Source: DATMXT01 sp963662765 (lineage in GTDB: Bacteria; Bacillota; Clostridia; Oscillospirales; Feifaniaceae). Taken from it: 64,000 nt of DNA. Position numbers and translations under genes: made by a program. The notes under the pieces were generated by a model. The model was not told the DNA's origin, did no database searches, and saw nothing but the letters and a program-made list of their open reading frames with translations. Positions 25,958 through 34,949 of the stretch are shown one piece after another. The stretch covers positions 62,001 to 126,000 of the forward strand of contig CAXXUP010000003.1 in assembly GCA_963662765.2 (NCBI GenBank). Direction: 5' to 3'. The first letter of the stretch is position 1, and the number at the start of each line of letters is the position of its first letter.

Positions 25958-28042
25958 TTGGACTTTATCATTTTGTCGCCAATCGGCGCAGTAGTGGCAC
26001 TGGCGTATGCCTACTATCTAGCCAAGAAAGTAACCTCCTATTCGGAGGGCACTGACGACATGGTCAAAATTGCCGGCTCCATCCGCTCGGGCGCGGACGC
26101 ATACCTGCGCAGGCAGTACCTCGGAGTGGGCAAGTTTTTTGCCGTGGCTTTTGTCGTGCTTCTCGTGCTCTCATTCATGGGCTTTATGAATATTTTTGTG
26201 CCGATCTCATTTTTGACCGGCGGATTCTTCTCTGGACTTTCGGGCTTTTTCGGCATGAAGATCGCCACGAGGGCGAATGCCCGTACCGCGTGGGCCGCCA
26301 AAGGCAGCCTGAACGACGGACTTCGGCTGGCTTTTTCGGCAGGTTCTGTCATGGGCTTTGTCGTTGTCGGCCTCGGCCTTCTGGACCTTTCGGCCTGGTA
26401 CTATTTCCTCGACTTCTGGTATCGTGCCCTTGAGCCGGCGGCCCGCATCGCCACAATCGGCCCCCTGATGCTCACCTTTGGCATGGGCGCCTCTTCAATG
26501 GCACTCTTTGCGCGTGTCGGCGGCGGCATCTTCACGAAGGCCGCCGATGTCGGCGCCGACCTCGTCGGCAAGGTTGAGGCGGGCATCCCGGAGGATGATC
26601 CGCGTAACCCGGCCGTCATTGCGGACAACGTCGGCGACAACGTTGGCGACGTGGCCGGCATGGGCGCCGACCTCTATGAGTCCTATGTCGGTGCGCGCGT
26701 CTCGGCAGCGGCTCTCGGTGTTGCCGCAGGATACGGTGTCGGCGGTTTTGCACTTCCCATGGCGCTTGCGGGACTTGGCGTGCTTGCATCGTTTGTCGGC
26801 ACTTTCTTTGTGAAGACGAAGGAGGGCGCAAGCCAGAAGGAACTGCTGGGCGCCTTGCGCAAGGGCACCAACCTTGCCTCCATTCTGACGGCCGTTTTAG
26901 CCTACTTCCTTGTGAGGGTGATTCTCGGCCCCGGCACCACCGGCATCTACTTTGCCATCATTTCTGGGCTTTTGGCCGGTATCCTCATCGGCTACTTCAC
27001 GGAAATTTACACATCGGCCTCCTATAAGCCGACACAGACCCTGGCCTCGGCCTCTGAGACCGGCCCCGCCACCATCATCATTTCGGGCCTTGCCCTTGGA
27101 ATGCGCTCCACCGGTATTCCGGTCGTCATTGTGAGTGTCTCGGTCATGGCTTCCTTCTACCTCTCGGGCGGCGCCGCAAACTTCAACGCCGGCCTCTACG
27201 GCGTCGGTATGTCGGCTGTCGGCATGCTCTCGACCCTAGCCATCACCCTTGCGACCGACGCATACGGACCTGTTGCCGATAACGCAGGCGGCATTGCCGA
27301 GATGTGCGGCATGGGCGAAGAGGTGCGTGAGCGCACCGATGCCTTAGACTCCTTGGGCAACACGACCGCCGCAACCGGCAAGGGTTTTGCCATCGGCTCC
27401 GCGGCCCTCACGGCCCTCGCCCTTATCGTCTCTTTTGTCGATCAGGTTCGGACCATTGCGCCCGACATCCTCAATCTTGAAATCACTTATCCGCCGGTCC
27501 TCATCGGCCTCTTTATCGGTGGCATGCTGCCGTTCCTCTTCTCGGCCATGACCATGGAAGCAGTCGGTCGTTCCGCCCAGTCCATCGTTTTGGAAGTCCG
27601 TCGCCAGTTCAAGGAGATTGCGGGCCTCATGGAGGGCACTGCGGAGCCCGACTACAAGAGCTGCGTTGATCTGTGCACCCGCTCCGCCCAAAAAGAGATG
27701 ATCATGCCGGCCTTGCTTGGCGTCGTCAGTCCCGTTGTTGTGGGCCTCATCCTCGGCGTAAACGGAATTGTCGGCATGCTGGCAGGTTCCACCGTCACAG
27801 GTTTTGTCATGGCCGTCATGATGAGCAATGCCGGCGGCGCATGGGACAACGCCAAGAAGTATATTGAGGCGGGCGCCCTCGGCGGCAAGGGCAGCCAAAA
27901 CCATAAGGCGGCCGTTGTGGGCGATACAGTCGGCGATCCTTTCAAGGACACCTCCGGCCCCTCCCTCAACATCCTCATCAAGCTGCTGTCGGTTGTCTCC
28001 ATCGTCTTTGCCACGGTCTTCATCAAGTTTTCAATTTTTTAA
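25958..28042 (+). CDS. hppA: K+-stimulated membrane-bound pyrophosphatase
   Basis: An integral-membrane pump that uses pyrophosphate hydrolysis to export H+ or Na+. The 694-residue protein, mostly transmembrane, has the catalytic stretch DVGADLVGKVEAGIPEDDPR, DNVGDNVGDVAGMGADLYE, and the C-terminal KAAVVGDTVGDPFKDT. The NTTAATGKGFAIGSA segment has Ala where K+-independent enzymes have Lys, pointing to a K+-dependent type. TTG 25958 is preferred because AGAGGTG is spaced to it, whereas GTG 25949 overlaps that site. It recovers energy from biosynthetic pyrophosphate in fermenters. Confidence 0.93.
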   Translation: MDFIILSPIGAVVALAYAYYLAKKVTSYSEGTDDMVKIAGSIRSGADAYLRRQYLGVGKFFAVAFVVLLVLSFMGFMNIFVPISFLTGGFFSGLSGFFGMKIATRANARTAWAAKGSLNDGLRLAFSAGSVMGFVVVGLGLLDLSAWYYFLDFWYRALEPAARIATIGPLMLTFGMGASSMALFARVGGGIFTKAADVGADLVGKVEAGIPEDDPRNPAVIADNVGDNVGDVAGMGADLYESYVGARVSAAALGVAAGYGVGGFALPMALAGLGVLASFVGTFFVKTKEGASQKELLGALRKGTNLASILTAVLAYFLVRVILGPGTTGIYFAIISGLLAGILIGYFTEIYTSASYKPTQTLASASETGPATIIISGLALGMRSTGIPVVIVSVSVMASFYLSGGAANFNAGLYGVGMSAVGMLSTLAITLATDAYGPVADNAGGIAEMCGMGEEVRERTDALDSLGNTTAATGKGFAIGSAALTALALIVSFVDQVRTIAPDILNLEITYPPVLIGLFIGGMLPFLFSAMTMEAVGRSAQSIVLEVRRQFKEIAGLMEGTAEPDYKSCVDLCTRSAQKEMIMPALLGVVSPVVVGLILGVNGIVGMLAGSTVTGFVMAVMMSNAGGAWDNAKKYIEAGALGGKGSQNHKAAVVGDTVGDPFKDTSGPSLNILIKLLSVVSIVFATVFIKFSIF

Positions 28043-28057
28043 ATGAAATTTTTGTGC

Positions 28058-28098
28058 AAAAGCAAGAAGCGGCGTTATGCGCCGCTTCTTGCTTTTGT
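28058..28098 (+). terminator. Intrinsic terminator of hppA
   Basis: A 17-bp perfect stem (28058-28074 with 28080-28096), five-base loop, T run inside the right arm. Confidence 0.92.
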
Positions 28099-28117
28099 TC
28101 GGAATTTGACATATAAT
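28089..28117 (+). promoter_or_regulatory. Promoter of the MATE gene
   Basis: TTGCTT, 17 bases, perfect TATAAT. The -35 lies inside the right arm of the hppA terminator. Confidence 0.7.
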
Positions 28118-28123
28118 GACCAA

Positions 28124-28221
28124 CGTGACAGGGCGCGGCGGTTTTTGCAGGACCGCTCGGGTGTGCTTTGCGCCCCCTGCCGCACGGGCTGCCCCAAAAA
28201 AAGGGCGGCTGCAATTTTTTT
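28124..28221 (+). promoter_or_regulatory. GC-rich structured leader with attenuator-like hairpin before the MATE gene
   Basis: The roughly 98-base leader has complementary segments GGGCGC (28131-28136) with GCGCCC (28170-28175), GCGGT (28138-28142) with ACCGC (28152-28156), and GCAGG (28147-28151) with CCTGC (28176-28180). The first and third cross, as in a pseudoknot. It ends with GCTGCCC/GGGCGGC and a seven-T tract, 21 bases before the ATG. The layout suggests transcription attenuation. No known riboswitch consensus was recognised. Confidence 0.5.
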
Positions 28222-28242
28222 GTGGAAGGCATGATATAAAAT

Positions 28243-29619
28243 ATGGCCAGAGCAAAAACAAGCGAAGAAAAATACGATCAAATGATCAATACGCCCATTA
28301 AAAAACTCATCTGCCAGCTCGCCATCCCGACCATGATCAGTATGCTGGTCACGTCCGTTTACAACATGGCCGACACTTTTTTTGTCGGCAAAATCGGCAC
28401 CAGCGCGACGGGCGGCGTCGGCGTGGCCTTTCCGCTTATGATGATCATCCAGGCGATCGGCTTTACGCTCGGCATGGGCAGCGGCAACCGCATATCCCGA
28501 CTGCTGGGGCAAAAAGACGATGAGGATGCCGCCAAAGTTGCGGCCACCGGCTTTTACACGGCGTTTTTACTTGGCATTGTCCTTGCGATCTTCGGATTGG
28601 TTTTCATAGACGAGCTTGTGAAACTGCTCGGTGCCACCGAGACCATCACACCTTATGCCAAGGACTATATCCGGTATATCCTGCTTGCCGCGCCCTTTAT
28701 GACTTCCTCCTTTGTGCTCAACAATGTCCTGCGCTATCAGGGCAGCGCTTTTTACGCCATGCTCGGCATCGCGGCGGGCGGCGTCCTCAATATCGGGCTG
28801 GATCCGCTTTTCATTTTCACGTTCGGCCTCGGCACCGGCGGAGCTGCGATGGCCACCGGCATCAGCCAGTTTATCAGCTTTTTGATTTTGATGTTCAATC
28901 AGGGGAAAAACGGAAACCTGAAACTTTCAATCAAGAATTTCTCTCCAAAGTGGGAGATGTACAAAGAGATTTTAAAAATCGGCCTGCCCTCGTTTTACCG
29001 GCAGGGGATTGCTTCAATTGCGACCATACTCCTTAACTTTGCGGCGGGCGGATACGGGGACGCAGCCATAGCTGCCATGTCGGTCGTCAGCAAGGTGCTG
29101 ATGTTTGCCTTCTCGGCACTGCTCGGCTTTGGTCAGGGATTTCAGCCGGTCTGCGGCTTCAACTACGGCGCCAAGCGATACGACCGGGTACGGGAGGGCT
29201 TTTGGTTTTGCGTCAAGACCGGCTTCATCGGTCTTTTGATCGTCTCGGCTCTCGCATACCCGTTTTCCGAACAGATCATTACGGCTTTCCGGCGGGGCGA
29301 CCCAGAGGTGATTCGGATCGGTTCAAAGGCACTGCGGATGATGCTCATGATATTCCCGCTCCAAGCCTGGGTCGTCGTCTGCAACATGCTCATGCAGAAC
29401 ATCGGCGAGATCAGGGCAGCCTCGCTGCTGGCCATCGCACGTCAGGGTTTGTTTTTCATTCCGGCGATACTCATCTTACCTCATTTCCTCGGCCTGCTCG
29501 GTGTCCAGATTGCGCAGCCGGTCGCCGACTTTTCGACATTCCTGCTTGCGCTGCCACTGGGCATAAAAGTCGCTGGAAGGCTGAAAGTTCTTGAAGAGAC
29601 AGAAAATGCGCCCCATTAA
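28243..29619 (+). CDS. MATE family efflux transporter
   Basis: A 458-residue polytopic protein with the family opening (PIKKLICQLAIPTMISMLVTSVYNMADTFFVGK), GVGVAFPLMMI and the second-half repeat beginning LPSFYRQGIASIATILLNF, with GFGQGFQPVCGFNYGAKRYDRV. MATE pumps export cationic drugs or metabolites using Na+ or H+ gradients; the substrate is unknown. The Na+ or H+ gradient could come partly from the adjacent HppA. The start codon has only a weak ribosome-binding site (GGAAGG, about 16 bases away). Confidence 0.9.
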   Translation: MARAKTSEEKYDQMINTPIKKLICQLAIPTMISMLVTSVYNMADTFFVGKIGTSATGGVGVAFPLMMIIQAIGFTLGMGSGNRISRLLGQKDDEDAAKVAATGFYTAFLLGIVLAIFGLVFIDELVKLLGATETITPYAKDYIRYILLAAPFMTSSFVLNNVLRYQGSAFYAMLGIAAGGVLNIGLDPLFIFTFGLGTGGAAMATGISQFISFLILMFNQGKNGNLKLSIKNFSPKWEMYKEILKIGLPSFYRQGIASIATILLNFAAGGYGDAAIAAMSVVSKVLMFAFSALLGFGQGFQPVCGFNYGAKRYDRVREGFWFCVKTGFIGLLIVSALAYPFSEQIITAFRRGDPEVIRIGSKALRMMLMIFPLQAWVVVCNMLMQNIGEIRAASLLAIARQGLFFIPAILILPHFLGLLGVQIAQPVADFSTFLLALPLGIKVAGRLKVLEETENAPH

Positions 29620-29634
29620 GGGGCGCATTTTTAA
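29603..29634. terminator. Bidirectional terminator between the MATE gene and murC
   Basis: AAAATGCGCCCC pairs with GGGGCGCATTTT around a four-base loop; A and T runs on both sides serve convergent genes. Confidence 0.88.
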
Positions 29635-29649
29635 TGGCATAAAGAAAGT

Positions 29650-31017
29650 CTACTTGTCGTCAACCATGGCCTCACCCAGTCGGTAGACGTTGCCGGCGCC
29701 CATTGTGATGAGCAGATCTCCGGGCATCAAATTTGCGAAAAGCAGTGCTTTGGCGTCATCAAAGGAGGCGCAATAAATGGCTCCTGGAATGTCGGCAGCA
29801 AGTCCTGCCGAGGTGACGGCGGGGTCCGGTTTCTCCCTCGCTGCATAGATGTCGAGTAGTATGGGGTGGTCGCACAGGGTGAGCGCTTTGGCGAAATCGT
29901 TCCACAGCGCCTTTGTGCGGGAGTAGGTGTGGGGCTGGAAGACGCACCAGATGTCGCCGGAATAGAGAGTGCGGGCGGCTGTCAGTGTGGCACGGATTTC
30001 GGACGGATGGTGGGCATAGTCGTCGATGACGGTCACTTCGCCGATGCGACCCTTATACTCGAAGCGGCGGCAGGCTCCGCCAAATGACGAGAGGGCGGGC
30101 AGCAGAATATCGTATGGAGTGTTAATCCTGCGGCATGCGGCGATGGCGGCAAGCGCGTTTGCGACATTGTGAAGCCCTGGGATCGACAGCCGGCAGATGC
30201 CGCGCAGCACGCCGCGCTCGTAAACCTCGAAGCGAGGGCAGCCCTGCCCCTCTAAGGGAACCGCAAAATAGTCGCAAGCCGGATCCTTCAGTGAAAACCA
30301 GATGATGTCGCCCTTGTGGTGCGCGAGGGCACGGCGCACGGCCTCGCTGTCGCCGTTTGCGACGACGGCACCGCCCGGCAGTGTCAGGTTGGCGTAGGCG
30401 GTAAAAGATTTTTCAATATCGGCGAGGTCCTTGAAATAATCGAGGTGATCCTCTTCGATGTTGAGGATGACCGTGACGGCGGAGCGAAAGTGCAGGAAGG
30501 AATCGACATACTCACAGGCCTCGTAGACGATTTTGTCCGAACGGCCGATGCGGAAATTGTGCCCGATGAGGGGCAAGGTGCCGCCGATCAGCACAGTGGG
30601 GTCCACATCCGCGGCAATGAGCGCCTGCGCAATCATGGAGGTGCAGGTCGTCTTGCCATGGGTGCCTGAAATGCCGATTGGGAAGGCATACCCGGAGAGA
30701 ATGTACCCAAGGAAGGCCGACCGCTCGATGGTGGGAATGCCGGCAGCCCGCGCCGCCGCAAGTTCCGGATTGTCCTGTTTGACGGCGGCGGTGTAGACGA
30801 CAAGCGTTGCATCCCCAACGTTTTCGGCCGCGTGCCCGACATGCACCGTAATGCCGTCCTGACGCAGTTCCTCGACAGCCGGGCCGTCTTGCATATCGGA
30901 GCCGGTGACCCGGCAGCCGCGCAGCTTTGCGATGCAGGCTAGGGCGGACATGGAAACGCCGCCGATCCCCACGAAATGTACCCTGTCAAATCCTGAATAG
31001 TCACATAAATCAGCCAT
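29650..31017 (-). CDS. murC: UDP-N-acetylmuramate--L-alanine ligase
   Basis: MurC adds L-Ala to UDP-MurNAc in the cytoplasm, the first amino-acid step of peptidoglycan synthesis. The 455-residue protein has VHFVGIGGVSMSALA (UDP-binding), the P-loop GISGTHGKTTCTSM, NIEEDHLDYF and VIDDYAHHPSEI. The frame is open for 83 more codons upstream, but ATG 31017 after GAGGT matches MurC N-termini. The divergent region to 31265 holds the promoter of the redox cluster. Confidence 0.96.
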   Translation of the reverse strand: MADLCDYSGFDRVHFVGIGGVSMSALACIAKLRGCRVTGSDMQDGPAVEELRQDGITVHVGHAAENVGDATLVVYTAAVKQDNPELAAARAAGIPTIERSAFLGYILSGYAFPIGISGTHGKTTCTSMIAQALIAADVDPTVLIGGTLPLIGHNFRIGRSDKIVYEACEYVDSFLHFRSAVTVILNIEEDHLDYFKDLADIEKSFTAYANLTLPGGAVVANGDSEAVRRALAHHKGDIIWFSLKDPACDYFAVPLEGQGCPRFEVYERGVLRGICRLSIPGLHNVANALAAIAACRRINTPYDILLPALSSFGGACRRFEYKGRIGEVTVIDDYAHHPSEIRATLTAARTLYSGDIWCVFQPHTYSRTKALWNDFAKALTLCDHPILLDIYAAREKPDPAVTSAGLAADIPGAIYCASFDDAKALLFANLMPGDLLITMGAGNVYRLGEAMVDDK

Positions 31018-31114
31018 ATTGACCTCACATTCAAAACGTGTTAAGTCGTACACATAGTAGTATACGTCATTTCGGATAAAATTAAAATAATTTTTGGGAA
31101 ATTTACCGACAAAG

Positions 31115-31143
31115 TTGCTCTTGATACCCAAACATGGTATAGT
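31115..31143 (+). promoter_or_regulatory. Promoter of the sensory hydrogenase cluster
   Basis: TTGCTC, 17 bases, TATAGT, about 123 bases before the first gene. Confidence 0.55.
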
Positions 31144-31265
31144 ATAAATGGTCCAAATAAATGAATATATGGTGTGCTGAGCGTCTGTTAAGGACTTACG
31201 GATATGGGTCAAATAACCATGGGCATACAACATTAACGAACAAACATCGAATAAGGAGGACGGCA

Positions 31266-31610
31266 ATGAAATTAAGCAAGGTCAGAGAGTTGCTTACGGC
31301 ACAGGTCATCTGCTGCGAGGACCAGCTCGATCGCGAAGCGGTCGGCGCTTGCGCAAGCGATATGATGAGCGATGTGCTGGCCTTAGGTAAGGGCAAATCC
31401 GTACTGATTACAGGCCTTCTAAATCCTCAGGTTGTGCGCACGGCTGAGATGATGGACATGAGCTGCATCATTTTTGTCCGGAGAAAAAATCCCGATAACA
31501 CCATCGTTCGCCTGGCAAAAGACAGGGACATCGTCCTGATGAGCACCGACGCGCCTATGTATCAGGTTTGCGGAACGCTCTATTCGGCGGGGCTCAGCGG
31601 GGAGGGTTAA
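31266..31610 (+). CDS. DRTGG domain protein
   Basis: A 114-residue protein resembling DRTGG domains: an N-terminal VRELLTAQVICC strand, GKGKSVLITGLLNPQVVRTAEMMDMSCIIF and a final MSTDAPMYQVCGTLY. DRTGG domains accompany phosphotransacetylases, CBS proteins and redox clusters and are thought to be ligand or protein binding. ATG 31266 follows AAGGAGG. It opens a compact run of five genes ending with the PHP gene. A second, diverged DRTGG-like gene lies at 33655. Confidence 0.8.
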   Translation: MKLSKVRELLTAQVICCEDQLDREAVGACASDMMSDVLALGKGKSVLITGLLNPQVVRTAEMMDMSCIIFVRRKNPDNTIVRLAKDRDIVLMSTDAPMYQVCGTLYSAGLSGEG

Positions 31611-31612
31611 AT

Positions 31613-32035
31613 TTGAGCGATTCAATATGCATTGACTACAAGATAGACGGCGACGACTTTACGACGGCCGGCGAAGCCTCGAGCGACGTCAAACGCATGC
31701 TGCGGCAGATCGGCATGTCACCCGACTTCGTGCGAAGGGTGTCGGTCGCCATGTATGAGGGTGAGATCAACACCGTCATTCACGCCCACGGGGGCAGCGC
31801 GACGGTCACAGTGGAGCCCACCCACGTCCGGGTTGTGCTCGCCGACCATGGTCCCGGCATTCCCGATGTGGAGCTCGCCATGAAAGAGGGTTACACAACG
31901 GCGCCCGACAGCGTCAGAGCGCTGGGTTTCGGGGCGGGCATGGGTCTGCCCAACATGAAAAGGTATTCCGACAGCCTCAAAATCGAATCCACCGTTGGAG
32001 TCGGAACTACGGTGACGATGGATTTCTACACATAA
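31613..32035 (+). CDS. Anti-sigma-factor-type ATP-binding protein (HATPase)
   Basis: A 140-residue GHKL ATPase domain of the RsbW/SpoIIAB kind: N-box VAMYEGEINTVIHAHGG, G1 LADHGPGIPDVE, G2 FGAGMGLPNMKRYSD. It could be a serine kinase or a nucleotide-dependent binding partner. TTG 31613, two bases after the DRTGG stop and behind GGGGAGGG, is used as start. The pairing with DRTGG and a sensory-type hydrogenase suggests signalling. Confidence 0.82.
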   Translation: MSDSICIDYKIDGDDFTTAGEASSDVKRMLRQIGMSPDFVRRVSVAMYEGEINTVIHAHGGSATVTVEPTHVRVVLADHGPGIPDVELAMKEGYTTAPDSVRALGFGAGMGLPNMKRYSDSLKIESTVGVGTTVTMDFYT

Positions 32036-32317
32036 GACGACGCAGACCCAATGCTCACCGTCCTCCTGCAACCCTTTTCGCTTTGTTATCTTTGCCGTAA
32101 GTCAGCTGAAGAGCGTTCACCACAACGAAAATCACCTTAGAATTATCGGGTGCCTTTGTGTATGGCAGTTTTCGCTTAAGCGTTTTTTTTGCAGGGGCAA
32201 GCAAGCTCTTGCAGCGGATACTGACGTATTTGCAAGAGATTTTTGTAAAGCATGGGCGAAAATCCACCCATGAAAACCGGTGCGGGTTTAACTCCCGCCG
32301 CCTTAAGGTATTATACG
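32036..32317 (+). other. Intergenic region with possible structured leader before the hydrogenase gene
   Basis: A 282-base gap inside an otherwise tight gene run. The 3' part (32248-32305) contains CATGGG/CCCATG around CGAAAATCCA, then a GC-rich inverted segment (GGTGCGGG/CCCGCCGCC). It could be a leader element or processing site. No coding sequence or known RNA class was recognised. Confidence 0.3.
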
Positions 32318-33652
32318 ATGAATTTTCAGGAATACAAGCCTTTTGGGTTTCATTCGGTCAGCCTCGACGAGGATAAGTGCGAAGGATGCACCGTCTGCAT
32401 CCGCCACTGTCCGACCGAGGCTATTCGTGTTCGCGGCGGCAAGGCGAAGATCATCAGCGACCGCTGCATCGACTGCGGCAACTGTATTCGGGTCTGTCCG
32501 CATCACGCCAAGAAAGCCATTATTCACAAGCTCGAGGATTTCGAGGGGAAGTTCAAATGGACGGTTGCCATTCCTGCTCCCTCGTTATATGGACAGTTTC
32601 CCGGAATTGAAGATATCGACTATGTGCTGACAGCCTTGAAGCGCATCGGCTTTAACGATGTGTTCGAGGTGTCGCGCGCCGCCGAGATCGTCTCGGACTA
32701 CTCACGCAAGGTCATTGCCGAGGGCAAGATCCCGAAGCCCGTCATCAGCACGGCCTGTCCTGCCGTCGTTCGGCTCATCAATGTCCGGTTTCCGGACCTC
32801 TCGAACCACTTGATGCCGGTTCGCCCGCCCATTGAGGTCGCGGCCAACATCGCTAGGCGCCGGGCGGTCAGGCAGACCGGCCTGAAAGAGGACGAAATCG
32901 GCATTTTCTTCATTTCGCCCTGCCCCGCTAAGATGACGGCATGCCTCGCACCCATTGCCGGCAACTACGGCAAGGTCGACGGCATTTTGTCGATGAGCGA
33001 CCTCTATATTCGCATCGCCTCGGAAATTAAGAAGATCGACGAACCGGAACGGCTGTCCCACTCGGGCATCATCGGCATCGGTTGGGCCGCCTCGGGTGGC
33101 GAGGCGACGGCTCTGCTCAAGGACATCATCGTTGCCACCGACGGCATCGATAATTGTATTCAAGTGCTTGAGGAGGTCGAAAATTACCGCCTGAACGACG
33201 TTGACTTTATTGAGCTCAACGCCTGCACCGGTGGCTGTGTTGGCGGGGTGCTCACGGTTGAAAACCCATTTGTCGCGAAGGCCAGAATTCACATGCTGCG
33301 TAAATTCCTGCCTGTCTCCATGAATAAGTATAAGGATGACGGCGACGATCTCGACATCATTTATGCGGACAACGCCCTCACTTCGCCGGCTCGTGGGCTC
33401 AGCTCGGATCGGGCCGAGGCCCTGCGCATGGTCAAACAGATCAACGAGCTCACTCAGAAATTCCCCGGCATCGACTGCGGTGCCTGCGGCGCTCCAAGCT
33501 GCAAGACTTTCGCCGAGGACGTCGTGCGGGGATACGGGCGCGAGAGCGACTGCACCTTTGTGCTGAGGAAACAGATCGCCGGCATGTTCTCACAGCTTGA
33601 ACTGCCGCCGAGCATCCTGGCGGGGGAGACCGGTAAGAAGGAGGAGGAGTGA
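32318..33652 (+). CDS. Putative sensory [FeFe]-hydrogenase (HydS-like)
   Basis: A 444-residue protein. The N-terminus has two 4Fe-4S motifs (CEGCTVCIRHCP, CIDCGNCIRVCP); the hydrogenase domain has TACPAVV, ISPCPAKMTAC and NACTGGCVGG, and a C-terminal CGACGAPSC Fe-S domain follows. The four H-cluster Cys are present, but the first motif is TACP rather than TSCCP, so the proton-relay Cys is Ala, and the second motif lacks MPC and its Glu. These changes are known from HydS-type enzymes with low activity thought to sense H2. No PAS domain is fused. ATG 32318 has a weak AAGG site; the frame runs open upstream. Confidence 0.85.
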   Translation: MNFQEYKPFGFHSVSLDEDKCEGCTVCIRHCPTEAIRVRGGKAKIISDRCIDCGNCIRVCPHHAKKAIIHKLEDFEGKFKWTVAIPAPSLYGQFPGIEDIDYVLTALKRIGFNDVFEVSRAAEIVSDYSRKVIAEGKIPKPVISTACPAVVRLINVRFPDLSNHLMPVRPPIEVAANIARRRAVRQTGLKEDEIGIFFISPCPAKMTACLAPIAGNYGKVDGILSMSDLYIRIASEIKKIDEPERLSHSGIIGIGWAASGGEATALLKDIIVATDGIDNCIQVLEEVENYRLNDVDFIELNACTGGCVGGVLTVENPFVAKARIHMLRKFLPVSMNKYKDDGDDLDIIYADNALTSPARGLSSDRAEALRMVKQINELTQKFPGIDCGACGAPSCKTFAEDVVRGYGRESDCTFVLRKQIAGMFSQLELPPSILAGETGKKEEE

Positions 33653-33654
33653 AT

Positions 33655-33984
33655 TTGCTCGTCAAAGAGATTCTGGAACCGCTTGGCTGTACCGTTTTAA
33701 CCTGCCCCGAAGGGCTTGACAGGGAGGTGCACAGCGGATACTGCTGCGACCTGCTCAGCTGGGTCATCGGTCGAGCGGAGCGCGGTTGCGTCTGGATCAC
33801 GGTCATGACCAATCTGAACGTGGTGGCGGTCGCCGTCATGGCGGAGGTCTCCTGCATCGTCATCACGGAGGGGGCACAGCCGGATGCCGAGGTCTTAGAG
33901 AGCGCGAGGGCAAACGGTGTCACGCTGCTGTCGACCAAACTTCCCTCCTTTAAGGCGGCCGCCTCCCTCGGTAAGCTGCTGTGA
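33655..33984 (+). CDS. DRTGG-like small protein
   Basis: 110 residues, shaped like the DRTGG protein at 31266 (EVHSGYCCDLLSWVIGRAERGCVWITVMTNLNVVAVAVMAEVSCIVI), but diverged. TTG 33655 is chosen since GGAGG upstream is suitably spaced; GTG 33649 overlaps that site and the stop of the previous gene. Its end overlaps the PHP gene (GTGA), so translation is coupled. Confidence 0.75.
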   Translation: MLVKEILEPLGCTVLTCPEGLDREVHSGYCCDLLSWVIGRAERGCVWITVMTNLNVVAVAVMAEVSCIVITEGAQPDAEVLESARANGVTLLSTKLPSFKAAASLGKLL

Positions 33985-34709
33985 AATACGCCTACGATCT
34001 CCATATGCACTCCTGCCTGTCGCCCTGCGGTGATATGCAGATGACCCCGAACAACCTCGTCGGCCTCGCCAAATTAAACGGGCTTGACGTCATTGCGCTC
34101 ACCGACCACAACTCCTGCAAAAATGCGCCGGCGGCCCTTTCGGTCGGCGACCATTTTGGCATTCTGGTCATACCCGGCATGGAGCTGAATACGGCGGAGG
34201 AGATTCATGTCCTCTGCCTTTTTGAAAGTTTGGAAGATGCGATGGCTTTCGACGCCCATGTCGAGACGAGGCTTGTGAAGGTGCCTAACGAAATCGAGAT
34301 ATTCGGCAATCAGACCGTCATGGACGAAGACGACAATCCGGTCGCTGAATACCCATGGCTCTTGACGAATGCAACCGATATCAAAGTTGAGGAGACGAGG
34401 GACCTTGTGGCAAGCTACGGCGGAGTGGCGGTCCCGGCCCACGTCGACCGCGACGCTTATTCCATCCTGTCGGTGCTCGGCACCATCCCCCCGGAGCTCG
34501 GTTTCAAGACCATCGAACTGACGAGGAAGGGCGGGCGGGACCGTCTCGCAAACCTCGCACCTGAGCTTATGGGGAAGTACGGCATACTGGAAAATTCCGA
34601 CGCCCACTACATTGAAAATATTCCGGGCCCAGATATTCACATGGAACTGCAAAATCTCACAAGAAAGGCGGTGGTTGACGCCATCCGCTTTGGCAAAATT
34701 ACTGTGTAG
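33981..34709 (+). CDS. PHP-domain metal-dependent phosphoesterase
   Basis: A 242-residue PHP protein with DLHMHSCLSPCGD, ALTDHNS, PGMELNTAEEIHVLCLF, PAHVDRD and NSDAHY, which give the usual trinuclear metal ligands. PHP enzymes hydrolyse phosphate esters or DNA ends; the substrate here is unknown. GTG 33981 overlaps the preceding stop. This family is a regular companion of HydS-like hydrogenase clusters in Clostridia, from memory of such loci. Confidence 0.88.
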   Translation: MKYAYDLHMHSCLSPCGDMQMTPNNLVGLAKLNGLDVIALTDHNSCKNAPAALSVGDHFGILVIPGMELNTAEEIHVLCLFESLEDAMAFDAHVETRLVKVPNEIEIFGNQTVMDEDDNPVAEYPWLLTNATDIKVEETRDLVASYGGVAVPAHVDRDAYSILSVLGTIPPELGFKTIELTRKGGRDRLANLAPELMGKYGILENSDAHYIENIPGPDIHMELQNLTRKAVVDAIRFGKITV

Positions 34710-34806
34710 TGTAAAGCGGTTGTTGTTAATTCGACTAATTTTTAACATGCATTTTGGTGATACTGCAAAAACTTTGAAGAAAGAATAAACTACATCGATA
34801 TGCCTA

Positions 34807-34835
34807 TTTCATTATTGACGACAACCTGTTATAAT
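34807..34835 (+). promoter_or_regulatory. Promoter of the hndA-hndC operon
   Basis: TTTCAT, 17 bases, perfect TATAAT. The leader to 34950 has an 8-bp hairpin (GATGCGTG/CACGCATC) near 34871-34898 and GGAGGAG at the start. The rest of 34710-34806 is AT-rich with nothing further recognised. Confidence 0.55.
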
Positions 34836-34949
34836 GGCAAAGTACGCAATATTGCCGTAAAAACGGCCCCGATGCGTGACTTCAGACACCACGCATCAAA
34901 AAAAAGACAACAGACAACAGCGACCAATCATCTAAAGGAGGAGTAAGAA

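Noticed and set aside
32318..33652. Treating the hydrogenase-like gene as hndD
   Set aside because: It lacks the TSCCP and MPC motifs, is shorter than HndD, and lies upstream of hndA in a separate unit with sensory-type neighbours.
34725..34755. Possible Rex operator (TTGTTAA ... TTAACA) before the hnd operon
   Set aside because: The half-sites are too far apart for the known TTGTTAA-N6-TTAACAA type and the second is incomplete.
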